From a virus, in the IMG/VR virus record IMGVR_UViG_3300048672_000171, positions 1 to 21,824 of that record: a stretch of DNA of 21,824 bases; one strand, written 5' to 3'. The position numbers and the translations under genes were made by a program. Shown here piece by piece: positions 5,892-12,969 of this stretch. Every line of letters starts with the position of its first letter. Within the stretch, counting starts at the first letter, position 1. The notes below the pieces were generated by a model. The model had not been told where the DNA came from. It worked only from the letters and a program-made list of their open reading frames with translations, and did not search any database.

Positions 5892-6529
5892 AAAGAGAAC
5901 CGGGAACATCAACCACTAATTCAGAGATGGGTAGTGACCATTGGAGAAATACCTTACTTGCCCGAATTAAGCATATAGGGGAGGCATTAAGAAAGCCTGA
6001 TTTGCTTGTAAATGAACAAACTACTATGTTGTGGGGTGAATCGCTTTATGATGCTTCAAATGAATTACTGGATGGATTTGCCATCACCACCACCGACAAC
6101 AGCGACAAGGGGGCGGAGATGATGCGAAAACGAATAGGTCAGATCGTATTAGGTACTGCCGAAGATGGTGAATCGCCATTCACTATTTACGATAACGATA
6201 GCGTTCTTGATGACATTATGGATATTGTGATTGAGTTCGCCAACCAGAGCAAGGTGACGGTAAACCAATCGGAACTACACAACGAAATCACCAACGTACA
6301 CGAAGCAATGGAAGGTCGTTATGAGTTGGATGGTTCTGATTTGTACAACATTCACGCATTGCTTTGCAAGTTACAGTTCTCCTCACAGCAGAGGGTGGTT
6401 ACGGACGAGGAGATAGCCGAAATGTGCCATAACTCAAAGATAATAAACGATAGCCTCAACTACACCGAAGGTTATCGAGCGGGGTTCATCAAGGGAGCAG
6501 AAGCGGTGCGTAATAAACTCACCCCATGA
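5888..6529 (+). CDS. 213-aa hypothetical helical protein
   Basis: This is the largest gene of the accessory block. The product is acidic and mostly helical, without cysteine clusters or recognisable catalytic residues. It appears to have three parts: residues 1-65 (SDHWRNTLLARIKHIGEAL...ASNELLDGFA), residues 75-125 (MMRKRIGQIVLGT...LDDIMDIVIEFANQ), and a C-terminal part ending EGYRAGFIKGAEAVRNKL. The G-x3-G-x2-G-x-E tail is a common ending among small phage accessory proteins of this type. Codons such as ACC, GAC and GGC are used more here than in the replication genes, suggesting a different history. It overlaps its neighbours on both sides by 4 bp. Confidence 0.8.
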   Translation: MKREPGTSTTNSEMGSDHWRNTLLARIKHIGEALRKPDLLVNEQTTMLWGESLYDASNELLDGFAITTTDNSDKGAEMMRKRIGQIVLGTAEDGESPFTIYDNDSVLDDIMDIVIEFANQSKVTVNQSELHNEITNVHEAMEGRYELDGSDLYNIHALLCKLQFSSQQRVVTDEEIAEMCHNSKIINDSLNYTEGYRAGFIKGAEAVRNKLTP

Positions 6530-6606
6530 TTGACGAGGACTGGGAAATTATAATCGAACTGATGATAGTCATATTATTCTGTTCTTATCAAGTACTAACA
6601 ATGTAA
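6526..6606 (+). CDS. 26-aa hydrophobic microprotein (possible)
   Basis: A 26-codon frame, MIDEDWEIIIELMIVILFCS followed by YQVLTM. It starts in a 4-bp ATGA overlap with the preceding stop and ends 2 bp before the next ATG, so it fills the gap exactly. The central residues are hydrophobic and could span or lie on a membrane. The size makes chance a real possibility, and only the junction geometry and hydrophobicity support it. Confidence 0.4.
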   Translation: MIDEDWEIIIELMIVILFCSYQVLTM

Positions 6607-6608
6607 CC

Positions 6609-6851
6609 ATGACCACACATCTAAGAATATCAGACTTTGTTAGACGTCTAAAGCGTCTAAATATTGAAGTGGAACTCTTTGCTAACTATCCTTGGATTTA
6701 CTTGGGTAAAATCAATGGTAAAAGAGTAACCGAAAAGTTTGAATCTGAGCATGGATTCTGTATCGGACTAACACCAGTAATGAAAGGCCAAGATTTTAGG
6801 TTCACTGATATTGGTGAAATCTTTAAACTAATAAGGAAATATCTAAACTAA
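6609..6851 (+). CDS. Conserved phage protein of unknown function
   Basis: The product is 80 aa with the pattern NYPWIYLGKINGKRV...EKFESEHGF...FTDIGEIFKLIRKYL. I recognise this arrangement as a conserved uncharacterised small protein in phages of the Bacteroidota, including gut phages; this is from memory, not a search. The first half reads as a beta-rich domain with the conserved PWIYL and NGKRV segments, and the last 20 residues form an amphipathic helix. It stands at the boundary between the small-gene block and the helicase gene. No enzymatic residues are evident. Confidence 0.82.
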   Translation: MTTHLRISDFVRRLKRLNIEVELFANYPWIYLGKINGKRVTEKFESEHGFCIGLTPVMKGQDFRFTDIGEIFKLIRKYLN

Positions 6852-6861
6852 AACAACTAAA

Positions 6862-8088
6862 ATGAAAGACAGAGCCGAGGTTCAAAGTGAAGCACTAGAA
6901 AAGTTAAAAGAAGCTCATGGGATAGGTACGTTAAGAGTTGGTACGGGGGTTGGTAAAAGTAAAATAGTTTGTGACTTCATCAACTACTTTAAAGATCAGA
7001 TGGAGAAAGTCTTAATTATTGTGCCTTTAACCTCTTTGGTTAAGAATTGGGAGGAAGAGTTAAATAAGTGGATGGACAAAGGTTGGGAGCAATGGATTTA
7101 CATTGAAACAATTCAAGGTATCTACAAGGATCACAGTGTGTATGCTACTTTGGTAGTTTACGATGAGGTCCACACGATTTGCACGCCAGCCTACAGTGCA
7201 GTATTTAACAACATAAGATCAATCTTCAAGATTGGTCTTACAGCTACCACAGATGTCTTTCGTAAAGAAGATAAGCAAGCACTGTATGACCTTCACATTC
7301 CTATTATCTATGAGTACTTAGATGGTGAGAAGGATGGTATTCTTAACAAAACAAAATTCACTGTAATAGAACATGAGTTAGATAACAACTTCAAGTACTA
7401 TGTTAAGAGACCAAAGCACTCATTCGTTGTGCCTGAAAAAGAGCAGTATGAAAAACTAAGTGGTTACATGTCTAGTGCGGAAATATTAATGGCTGATGCT
7501 GGAAGTACTAACTACTTTAAAGATGCTGCAATATGGATGGCTGGAACAACTGGTGATCCACTGAAAACCGCAGCAGCTAGAAAGTATCTCTGGTCTGTTA
7601 GAGTTCGTAGGGAGTTTCTATTAGGTCTAAGGTCATCTCGTGAAATCACCAAAGCACTTACTACTACATTACTACAAGATAAGAAGAATAAGATTCTGAT
7701 TTTCTCAGAACTCACAGAACAAGCTAGAAAGATTACTGGTGATTACACAGTTTATGGTAAACAGAAGAAAGCGGTAAACTCAGAACTAATCAGACGGTTC
7801 AATGAAGGTGAGTTTAGGGCTCTAGGATCGTGTTATTCACTAACACTGGGGATGAATATGGTTGGAGTAAATAAAGCCATCATAGAAACGTTTAATGGCT
7901 CTGACGTTAAAGCTACACAACGTATCGGAAGGTTGCACAGACTTTCTGCTGATCAGACTGCAGACATCTACTTTTTGAAAATCAAAAACACGCAGTCGGA
8001 AGTCTGGTTCAACAGTATGTCAAGAGAGTTAGAGGTTGATAATTTCACTATTTTAACATCACAGGAGGTCTTTAATGGAAAATATTAG
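6862..8088 (+). CDS. uvsW-like: SF2 DNA helicase, UvsW-like
   Basis: The product (408 aa) has the full superfamily 2 motif set. Near the N-terminus are an R-x-x-Q-x-E-A-L element and Walker A G27-S33 (GTGVGKS). Motif II is DEVH at 101-104 and motif III TAT at 127-129 (GLTATTDVF). Motif IV is ILIFSE near 278-283, motif V LGMNMVGV near 329-336, and motif VI QRIGRLHR at 353-360. In T4, UvsW unwinds branched DNA and R-loops and drives the switch to recombination-dependent replication, and a similar role is likely here. There is almost no extra N-terminal domain, so it is shorter than T4 UvsW. Its 3' end contains the Shine-Dalgarno site and start of the next gene. Confidence 0.92.
   Translation: MKDRAEVQSEALEKLKEAHGIGTLRVGTGVGKSKIVCDFINYFKDQMEKVLIIVPLTSLVKNWEEELNKWMDKGWEQWIYIETIQGIYKDHSVYATLVVYDEVHTICTPAYSAVFNNIRSIFKIGLTATTDVFRKEDKQALYDLHIPIIYEYLDGEKDGILNKTKFTVIEHELDNNFKYYVKRPKHSFVVPEKEQYEKLSGYMSSAEILMADAGSTNYFKDAAIWMAGTTGDPLKTAAARKYLWSVRVRREFLLGLRSSREITKALTTTLLQDKKNKILIFSELTEQARKITGDYTVYGKQKKAVNSELIRRFNEGEFRALGSCYSLTLGMNMVGVNKAIIETFNGSDVKATQRIGRLHRLSADQTADIYFLKIKNTQSEVWFNSMSRELEVDNFTILTSQEVFNGKY
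8063..8068 (+). promoter_or_regulatory. Strong Shine-Dalgarno site inside the helicase gene end
   Basis: AGGAGG lies 6 nt before the ATG at 8075 and within the last codons of the helicase gene. It decides the start of the downstream gene and is the best canonical ribosome site seen in the window. Confidence 0.75.
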
Positions 8089-8296
8089 CAATGAACGACA
8101 GGTTGTAACTTCATTAGCAATCGACCTAATAGAAAGTCTCTATGGAAAACAAGAAAACAACAATCATTTACTCGAACTACTACAAGCAGAGTTTCCAGAG
8201 GATAACTTCAAGATGGATGACATCTTTGAAGCATCAATGTTAGCTGCAGACACTGAAGATGTAATGGTTCTTTATGGACAACTGGGTTATGATTAA
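8075..8296 (+). CDS. 73-aa acidic hypothetical protein
   Basis: The product begins MENISNERQVVTSLAIDLIESLYGK and is acidic and helical (ELLQAEFPEDNFKMDDIFEA), ending VLYGQLGYD. It overlaps the helicase gene by 14 bp and has an AGGAGG site 6 nt before its ATG, so it is expected to be translated well. There is no cysteine, no nucleotide-binding motif and no membrane segment. It may act with the helicase or be an independent small regulator; neither can be shown from sequence. Confidence 0.78.
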   Translation: MENISNERQVVTSLAIDLIESLYGKQENNNHLLELLQAEFPEDNFKMDDIFEASMLAADTEDVMVLYGQLGYD

Positions 8297-8414
8297 TTCA
8301 GAAGAAGTGATTAAATATCTCGAAAGCCACAGTAAAGAATTGTGGAGAATATTAATAACTAAAGAAAAATTTAAAAATGGCACAGCAAAACACCGGAGAT
8401 TTAAAGTCATTTAG
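8289..8414 (+). CDS. 41-aa hypothetical protein (possible)
   Basis: A frame beginning MINSEEVIKYLESHSKELWR. It overlaps the preceding stop by 8 bp and runs 38 bp into the AAA+ ATPase gene. The first 30 residues look like a plausible amphipathic helix with a basic tail. The long overlap with the ATPase start weakens the case, but otherwise an 80-bp hole would remain in a compact region. Confidence 0.4.
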   Translation: MINSEEVIKYLESHSKELWRILITKEKFKNGTAKHRRFKVI

Positions 8415-9240
8415 TTACTTAGAAAACTCAGAAGTAATTTTTTCCAACTACGACACTATTAAGAGCACTAAACAGTTGGATAGTGGTACTTACTCTGTCT
8501 GTTACCTAGATCATCCAGATTATCGAGTTCAGGTAAAGCAAGTTAAAAGTGTGGAAACTATTAAAATCCATGCTTTTCCAGATAGAGATAAAATAGATCA
8601 GTTATTTAAATCATTCTTTAATCCTAAAGTAGTAGAAAGAATAGAAAAGTTGGGATTTAATCATAAAATAGGAATTCTACTTCATGGAAAAGAAGGAACT
8701 GGAAAATCTACTATTGGCAAGTATTATTGTGACCAAGCGTTAGTAAATCACAAAGCAATAATATTTAACTTTGAAGGAACTGAGCCACATCATATTATTA
8801 AATGCTGGGACTTCATTACCAACATTAGAAGAATTCAAAGTAACCCAATAGTTGTCGTATTTGAAGAAATTGATCAACTACTAAAAAGAGAGGGTGAGGG
8901 ACTATTAAAAAGAATATTAGATGGTGACTCATCAATAAGTAACTGTATTTTTCTTGCGACTACCAACTACATAGATGAAATCCCAGATGCAATAAAGTAT
9001 CGCCCATCAAGATTCAAATATTGCTTAAACATTGAAGGAATTCAATCTATTAGCGACGTTCAGTTAATTATGATGAGAATGCTGTCAGAACATTGTTCAG
9101 AAGAAGAGGTTAAAGAGTTTGCTATTGAATTACAGGGCAACACATTAGATGTGATAAAACAGTTCTGTATTGATAAAATAATGAACTTGAAAACCTATGA
9201 AAAACCCAAAAAGACTGTTGGTTTTAAGACCAAGTCCTAA
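8377..9240 (+). CDS. AAA+ ATPase
   Basis: The product (287 aa) has an N-terminal region of about 95 residues without a known motif and then a AAA+ module. Walker A is G104-S111 (GKEGTGKS), Walker B is VVVFEEID at 159-166, sensor 1 is N197 in LATTNYID, and Arg-finger candidates are R209 and R212 in KYRPSRF. The order resembles the remodelling branch of AAA+ proteins (FtsH/Bcs1/proteasome type) more than clamp loaders. The usual first Walker B Asp is Glu (FEEID instead of IDEID). Because it is flanked by helicase genes, I infer a role in replication or transcription complex remodelling; protein unfolding is an alternative. It is transcribed with the following genes, separated from the next by only 11 bp. 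Confidence 0.88.
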   Translation: MAQQNTGDLKSFSYLENSEVIFSNYDTIKSTKQLDSGTYSVCYLDHPDYRVQVKQVKSVETIKIHAFPDRDKIDQLFKSFFNPKVVERIEKLGFNHKIGILLHGKEGTGKSTIGKYYCDQALVNHKAIIFNFEGTEPHHIIKCWDFITNIRRIQSNPIVVVFEEIDQLLKREGEGLLKRILDGDSSISNCIFLATTNYIDEIPDAIKYRPSRFKYCLNIEGIQSISDVQLIMMRMLSEHCSEEEVKEFAIELQGNTLDVIKQFCIDKIMNLKTYEKPKKTVGFKTKS

Positions 9241-9251
9241 CAAGCTAAATA

Positions 9252-9857
9252 ATGTTAAAACAAATTCCAATAAACGTTAATTCGTTACTTAAGAGTGGGC
9301 TACTAATTGACCAGTACCTCACTCTTTGGTTGCTTTACAAGAAAGAATATCAGACTTTGATAACTATTTTAGACACACAGTTTGGTCTCGGAGAAGTGTT
9401 CTTACGTGAAATGATTGAAATACTTGAATCAGGAGGCTGGGTGAAAGTTACATCTCCTAAATTCCCAGATGGAATTCAAGTTAGAGAACAATTCATAGAA
9501 TGCTTGAATCTCGATGATGATGAAATATTAGAGTCTGAAGTAGAGAGTTGGATTGATGAGTACAGGGGAATCTTCAAAGGTAAACGTGTGGGCTCTATGG
9601 GAGATAGAGCAGCTTGCGTTGACAAGATGACCAGATTCCTGTCTGCTTATGACCAATTCACAAAGGCTGATATTCTTGAAGCAGCAAAACTCTATGTGCA
9701 ATCGCAAGCACCTAGTTACAAGTATTTGATGCAGGCTGATTATTTTGTGCAAAAGAAAGATGATTCAGGTAATGTAACTAGTAAATTGCATTCAATTTTA
9801 GAAGACGTAGCAGCTGGAACATTTAATCAAACTAGTGATTTTAGTCAATCTATTTGA
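9252..9857 (+). CDS. Winged-helix-like protein, possible helicase loader
   Basis: The product is 201 aa. Residues about 12-66 (LLKSGLLIDQYLTLWLLYKK...LREMIEILESGGWVKV) resemble a winged-helix domain: three helices and a short beta hairpin. An acidic linker follows (LDDDEILESEVESW). The C-terminal domain has YRGIFKGKRVGSMGDRAACV, a helix pair, and YKYLMQADYFVQKK near residue 160. This arrangement, and its position one base ahead of a DnaB-type helicase gene, resemble phage replication-initiation or helicase-loading proteins. The fold assignment is from pattern alone and the loader role comes mainly from position. A transcription regulator is the main alternative. Confidence 0.75.
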   Translation: MLKQIPINVNSLLKSGLLIDQYLTLWLLYKKEYQTLITILDTQFGLGEVFLREMIEILESGGWVKVTSPKFPDGIQVREQFIECLNLDDDEILESEVESWIDEYRGIFKGKRVGSMGDRAACVDKMTRFLSAYDQFTKADILEAAKLYVQSQAPSYKYLMQADYFVQKKDDSGNVTSKLHSILEDVAAGTFNQTSDFSQSI

Positions 9858-10948
9858 TGATAATAGATAAGGTAATTACAAGTATTGAAAGTGGTCGTAT
9901 TGGCGGGAATGAGGGCCTCTTTATGGGTTATCCAAGACTACAAGAAATGGTTCCCGGAGTTCAGAAAGGTACAATTTATGACATTGCTGGTAACACTGGT
10001 TCTGGAAAGACTGCCTTTGCACTAGCATCATTTGTTTTGAATCCTTATGATCATTATTTAAAACAAAGGGAAGCTGGGGTTGACATTCAGTTAGAGATAT
10101 TATTATGGTCAATGGAGATGAGCGCTGACATTCTTATTACTAAAGCAATGGCTCGTAAAATCTTTAAAGACTACCACATTTTGACCGATGTAAACATGAT
10201 TTTAAGCAGGGGTAAAAATAGAATTTCGCAAGAGATATTTGATCTCGTGTTAAAGACTAGAAAGTACTTCGAAGAGTTTGAAAGCGTGGTAAGTATTTTC
10301 ACATCTGCCAATCCAACTGGGATTCATAAGCAAATCAAAGCCAGAGCATTAGCTAATGGTAAGGAGTTCTTTAAAGACTTGGAGATTACTGAAGACGGGC
10401 AACCTAAGATTGTAAAACAATTCAGTCATTATGTTCCAAATCATCCAAACCACTATCTAATTTGCTTACAGGATCACATTGCACTACAGAAATCAGAGTC
10501 ACAAATTACAACTGTAAAAGGATTAATAGATAAGTTAACTAATTACATTATTGATGACAAGCTTCGTTATGGAATAACTAACATAATGTGTCAGCAAGTA
10601 AATAGAGCTAGTGAATCTATTGATAGATTGAAGGCCGGAAGCATAGATGTGCAGCTTGGGGATACCAGAGATTCAGCGGATGTGGTGCATGCTAGTGATT
10701 ATGTAATAGGAATAACAAATCCATTCCAATATGAAATGACTTCATATCGTGGCTATGACATTTCAAGATTAAAGGATCGCTTTAGATCAGTTAAGATTGT
10801 TAAAGCTAGAGATGGTATGAGTAATGTTGTAATTGGAATGGCATTTCTCGGCGAGGGAGGCCTTTTTATGGAACTTCCCATAGCTAAAGAAATGACAGAA
10901 ACTGATTATTTAAGAATTCTAAACATTAAGAAATATGGAACCAGTTAA
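9857..10948 (+). CDS. dnaB-like: DnaB-type replicative DNA helicase
   Basis: A hexameric RecA-fold helicase that would unwind DNA ahead of the polymerase. The ATG at 9857 overlaps the previous stop by 1 bp (TGATG); an upstream TTG at 9854 is less likely. In the 363-aa product, Walker A is AGNTGSGKT near residues 44-52. The DnaB H1a-like segment is LLWSMEMS, the Walker B region is LICLQDHIAL, and H3 is IMCQQVNRA. The DnaB signature after it is DTRDSADVVHASDYVIGI, and the H4-like segment is VKARDGMSNVVIGMAF. The N-terminal DnaG-interacting domain of bacterial DnaB is absent, as the Walker A motif begins only about 45 residues in, which is typical of shortened phage helicases. It is flanked by a possible loader gene and a small 14-bp-overlapping gene. 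Confidence 0.92.
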   Translation: MIIDKVITSIESGRIGGNEGLFMGYPRLQEMVPGVQKGTIYDIAGNTGSGKTAFALASFVLNPYDHYLKQREAGVDIQLEILLWSMEMSADILITKAMARKIFKDYHILTDVNMILSRGKNRISQEIFDLVLKTRKYFEEFESVVSIFTSANPTGIHKQIKARALANGKEFFKDLEITEDGQPKIVKQFSHYVPNHPNHYLICLQDHIALQKSESQITTVKGLIDKLTNYIIDDKLRYGITNIMCQQVNRASESIDRLKAGSIDVQLGDTRDSADVVHASDYVIGITNPFQYEMTSYRGYDISRLKDRFRSVKIVKARDGMSNVVIGMAFLGEGGLFMELPIAKEMTETDYLRILNIKKYGTS

Positions 10949-11111
10949 GAAAGTAAAAATTACTAAAGTGTGCGACTGTTTGAAAGACACCATTAAACTC
11001 GGAGAAGTCTATGAGGTATTACATTGTAAGCGCGATGAATACTGTATTAGAGTCAATGGGTGCATAATGGCGTTTGTCTGGAAATCGGACGCAGAAATTG
11101 TAAAAGACTGA
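10935..11111 (+). CDS. 58-aa Cys-containing hypothetical protein
   Basis: A short frame, MEPVKKVKITKVCDCLKDTI to VWKSDAEIVKD, that overlaps the helicase gene by 14 bp and ends 2 bp before the ATG of the Sak4-like gene. It holds five cysteines (residues 13, 15, 31, 37 and 43). The pattern of short strands, with LGEVYEVLHC and YCIRVNGCIMAFVW, suggests a small SH3-like beta barrel. The position between two replication genes suggests co-transcription with them. No function is known to me. Confidence 0.7.
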   Translation: MEPVKKVKITKVCDCLKDTIKLGEVYEVLHCKRDEYCIRVNGCIMAFVWKSDAEIVKD

Positions 11112-11113
11112 GT

Positions 11114-11791
11114 ATGAGCGACTTAATAGCTGTAGTTGGGCCAAGTGGTGAAGGTAAATCAACCTCAATAGAACACTTAGACCCTAAGACTACATTTATT
11201 GTTAACACCATTGGAAAGCCATTACCTTTTAAAGGTTGGCGTTCTATTTACACTAAGGCAGACCCAGCTAATAACACAGGAAACTATGTTGAGGCTGATA
11301 AATCTGCAGAGATTGTTAAGATTTTTAACTACGTAAACACTAAGCGTCCAGAAATTAAACAACTGGTACTTGATGACGGACAGTTTACTATGGCTTATGA
11401 TGCTATGAGTAGGTCAACAGAGAAAGGCTACGAGAAGTGGTCTGACCTTGCTAGGCATATTTGGGACATTATGAATTGTGCTAGAACACTCAGATCAGAT
11501 TTAAAAGTGTTCTTCCTGTGGCATGATGAAACTGTAGCAAAAGAAAGTCGTCGTAAGATGAAGACTTTAGGAGCAATGATTGACAACACTATTACTCTTG
11601 AAGGATTGTTCACTGTAGTGCTTTTCACTAAGGTTACAACTGACCAGAAGACCAAAGAAAATGTCTATCAATTTGTAACTCAAACTGAAGACGGTTCTAC
11701 TGCCAAGAGTCCCAAGGGAATGTTCGAAGAACGCTACATCCCTAACGACTTGGCTTACGTGTGTAAAAAGATTGATGAATATTACAATTAA
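11114..11791 (+). CDS. sak4-like: Sak4-like RecA-fold recombination ATPase
   Basis: The start is the ATG at 11114, three bases after the preceding stop; a GTG at 11060 would overlap that gene by 52 bp and add residues that do not look conserved. The product is 225 aa. Walker A is G9-S16 (GPSGEGKS). The Walker B strand is QLVLDDGQF with D87 and D88. It is followed by a conserved-looking EKWSDLARHIWDIM helix and the strand VFFLWHDE near 132-139. This layout matches Sak4-type proteins, small Rad51/RecA-fold ATPases that help phage ssDNA annealing and recombination and are usually encoded near an ssDNA-binding protein. A probable ssDNA-binding protein is indeed encoded two genes downstream. A more general P-loop NTPase label is the fallback. 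Confidence 0.82.
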   Translation: MSDLIAVVGPSGEGKSTSIEHLDPKTTFIVNTIGKPLPFKGWRSIYTKADPANNTGNYVEADKSAEIVKIFNYVNTKRPEIKQLVLDDGQFTMAYDAMSRSTEKGYEKWSDLARHIWDIMNCARTLRSDLKVFFLWHDETVAKESRRKMKTLGAMIDNTITLEGLFTVVLFTKVTTDQKTKENVYQFVTQTEDGSTAKSPKGMFEERYIPNDLAYVCKKIDEYYN

Positions 11792-11813
11792 TAACCATTG
11801 AAAAACTAAACAA

Positions 11814-12170
11814 ATGATTGAAGGATCAACGTCACAAGTTGTGACTCTAGTAAAATCCCGTATCGCACTCGAACGTGCAATGGGTGCATCAGCTGCAGAG
11901 CTGGGAATGAAGTACAATTTAAGCACAGCAGTAATGACTCAGGCTTTAGAAGACATGGGCTTTATTAAACATCGCGGAACAGAAGTTGGTGATGTTGTTA
12001 AAGACAAGTTTGAACTTGCTGCAGATGCACATGAATTAACAGTAGAAGAAGTAAAAGCAATCATCGTAGAATGTGGTTACAAACTCCCGGTTCGCGGAGC
12101 AAAACGCTACACGATTGTAAATGATATTAAAATTGAAGAACTGCCCGCAGAAGAAGCAACAACAATCTAA
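11814..12170 (+). CDS. HTH-like DNA-binding protein
   Basis: The product is 118 aa. Residues about 16-52 (RIALERAMGASAAELGMKYN then LSTAVMTQALEDMGF) have the spacing of a helix-turn-helix, with a conserved Gly-Ala entering the first helix and a hydrophobic second helix ending in Met-Gly-Phe. The C-terminal half has another helix (TVEEVKAIIVECGYKLP) and a short strand, then an acidic end. It sits between the Sak4-like ATPase and the probable ssDNA-binding protein. It might be a transcription factor of the phage or a DNA-binding partner in recombination. The HTH assignment is by eye. Confidence 0.72.
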   Translation: MIEGSTSQVVTLVKSRIALERAMGASAAELGMKYNLSTAVMTQALEDMGFIKHRGTEVGDVVKDKFELAADAHELTVEEVKAIIVECGYKLPVRGAKRYTIVNDIKIEELPAEEATTI

Positions 12171-12192
12171 CGCCTAACTAAATTAACTAATT

Positions 12193-12966
12193 ATGGCAAT
12201 TAATGGTCACGAAGGTAATGAACAAGTAGTAAGTCAGAACAAACTGCTTATCGGTATTGACAAGTTTAAAGTAATAGCTATCAATCCTAACATGGAACAG
12301 TTGGTAGCAATCGGTATCAATGCTCAGAAAGAACCTGAGTATCTTGGAGTAGATAAGAACAGCAGTCCGTTCACAAGGATTGACATTTGGCTTCAGGGTG
12401 AAAAGCAGACTCGTCCTATTAAGTTCACTACATTCGCAAGGAATGAAAATGAGAGTTTCAAAGAAGGAACTAAAACTAAGTACATTAACAATTTTGGATC
12501 AACTGCAACATGTGGAGTTGACGAACAGCCGAACTATGATTGGTTCAAGATGGTTGGAGTGCGTAAAGCTTACATCGGAGAAGAGCAGCTTATTAAGTTT
12601 CTCCGTGCATGGGTTAACAGTGCAGCTACAGAAGAGGTGTTCCTCGAAACATGGCCTGATATCTTCAGGGGTAACGTTAAAGAACTCCGTGATGTGTTGG
12701 CTAATCCTAAGTTTGCTGACAATAAAGTACGTGCTATGATGTGGGTTCGTGAATCTGCTGATGGTAAGTATTTCCAAGAAGTTGCTCCAATTCACTTTAC
12801 TCCTGCTTATGTTACAGCTGTAACTGGTTGGACTAAATCGCTGAAGAACTACACCCCTAAAGGTGTGACGTATTCTTACGACATTAAGGAGTTTCAGCCT
12901 AATGTTCCTACTCCTGATGAGGAGTCAACAGTAAACACTGTTGAAGCTAAAAGTGAGTGGGCATAA
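12193..12966 (+). CDS. Probable single-stranded DNA-binding protein
   Basis: The product is 257 aa. The N-terminal part has beta-strand patterns LLIGIDKFKVIAINP and FTRIDIWLQ, then ARNENESFKEGTKTKYINNF with basic and aromatic residues suited to ssDNA. A central helical region (QLIKFLRAWVNS) follows. The C-terminus is acidic and unstructured (PTPDEESTVNTVEAKSEWA), like the protein-interaction tails of SSBs, though it ends in WA and not the DDxPF of bacterial SSB. It lies between Sak4-like and primase genes, the expected place for the ssDNA-binding protein of a phage replisome. Family membership is judged from architecture and context only, so a different replication accessory protein is possible. 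Confidence 0.6.
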   Translation: MAINGHEGNEQVVSQNKLLIGIDKFKVIAINPNMEQLVAIGINAQKEPEYLGVDKNSSPFTRIDIWLQGEKQTRPIKFTTFARNENESFKEGTKTKYINNFGSTATCGVDEQPNYDWFKMVGVRKAYIGEEQLIKFLRAWVNSAATEEVFLETWPDIFRGNVKELRDVLANPKFADNKVRAMMWVRESADGKYFQEVAPIHFTPAYVTAVTGWTKSLKNYTPKGVTYSYDIKEFQPNVPTPDEESTVNTVEAKSEWA

Positions 12967-12969
12967 ACC

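Noticed and set aside
11060-11113. GTG start that would lengthen the Sak4-like protein
   Set aside because: It would overlap the 58-aa gene by 52 bp, and the ATG at 11114 places Walker A at a normal distance from the N-terminus.
11567-11926. 119-codon minus-strand frame
   Set aside because: It crosses the junction of two well supported + strand genes and has no plausible start context; it is a shadow.
12380-12739. 119-codon + strand frame within the ssDNA-binding protein gene
   Set aside because: It is entirely inside a longer frame with protein-like composition, and its own product is Ser/Leu-rich as expected for an out-of-frame reading.
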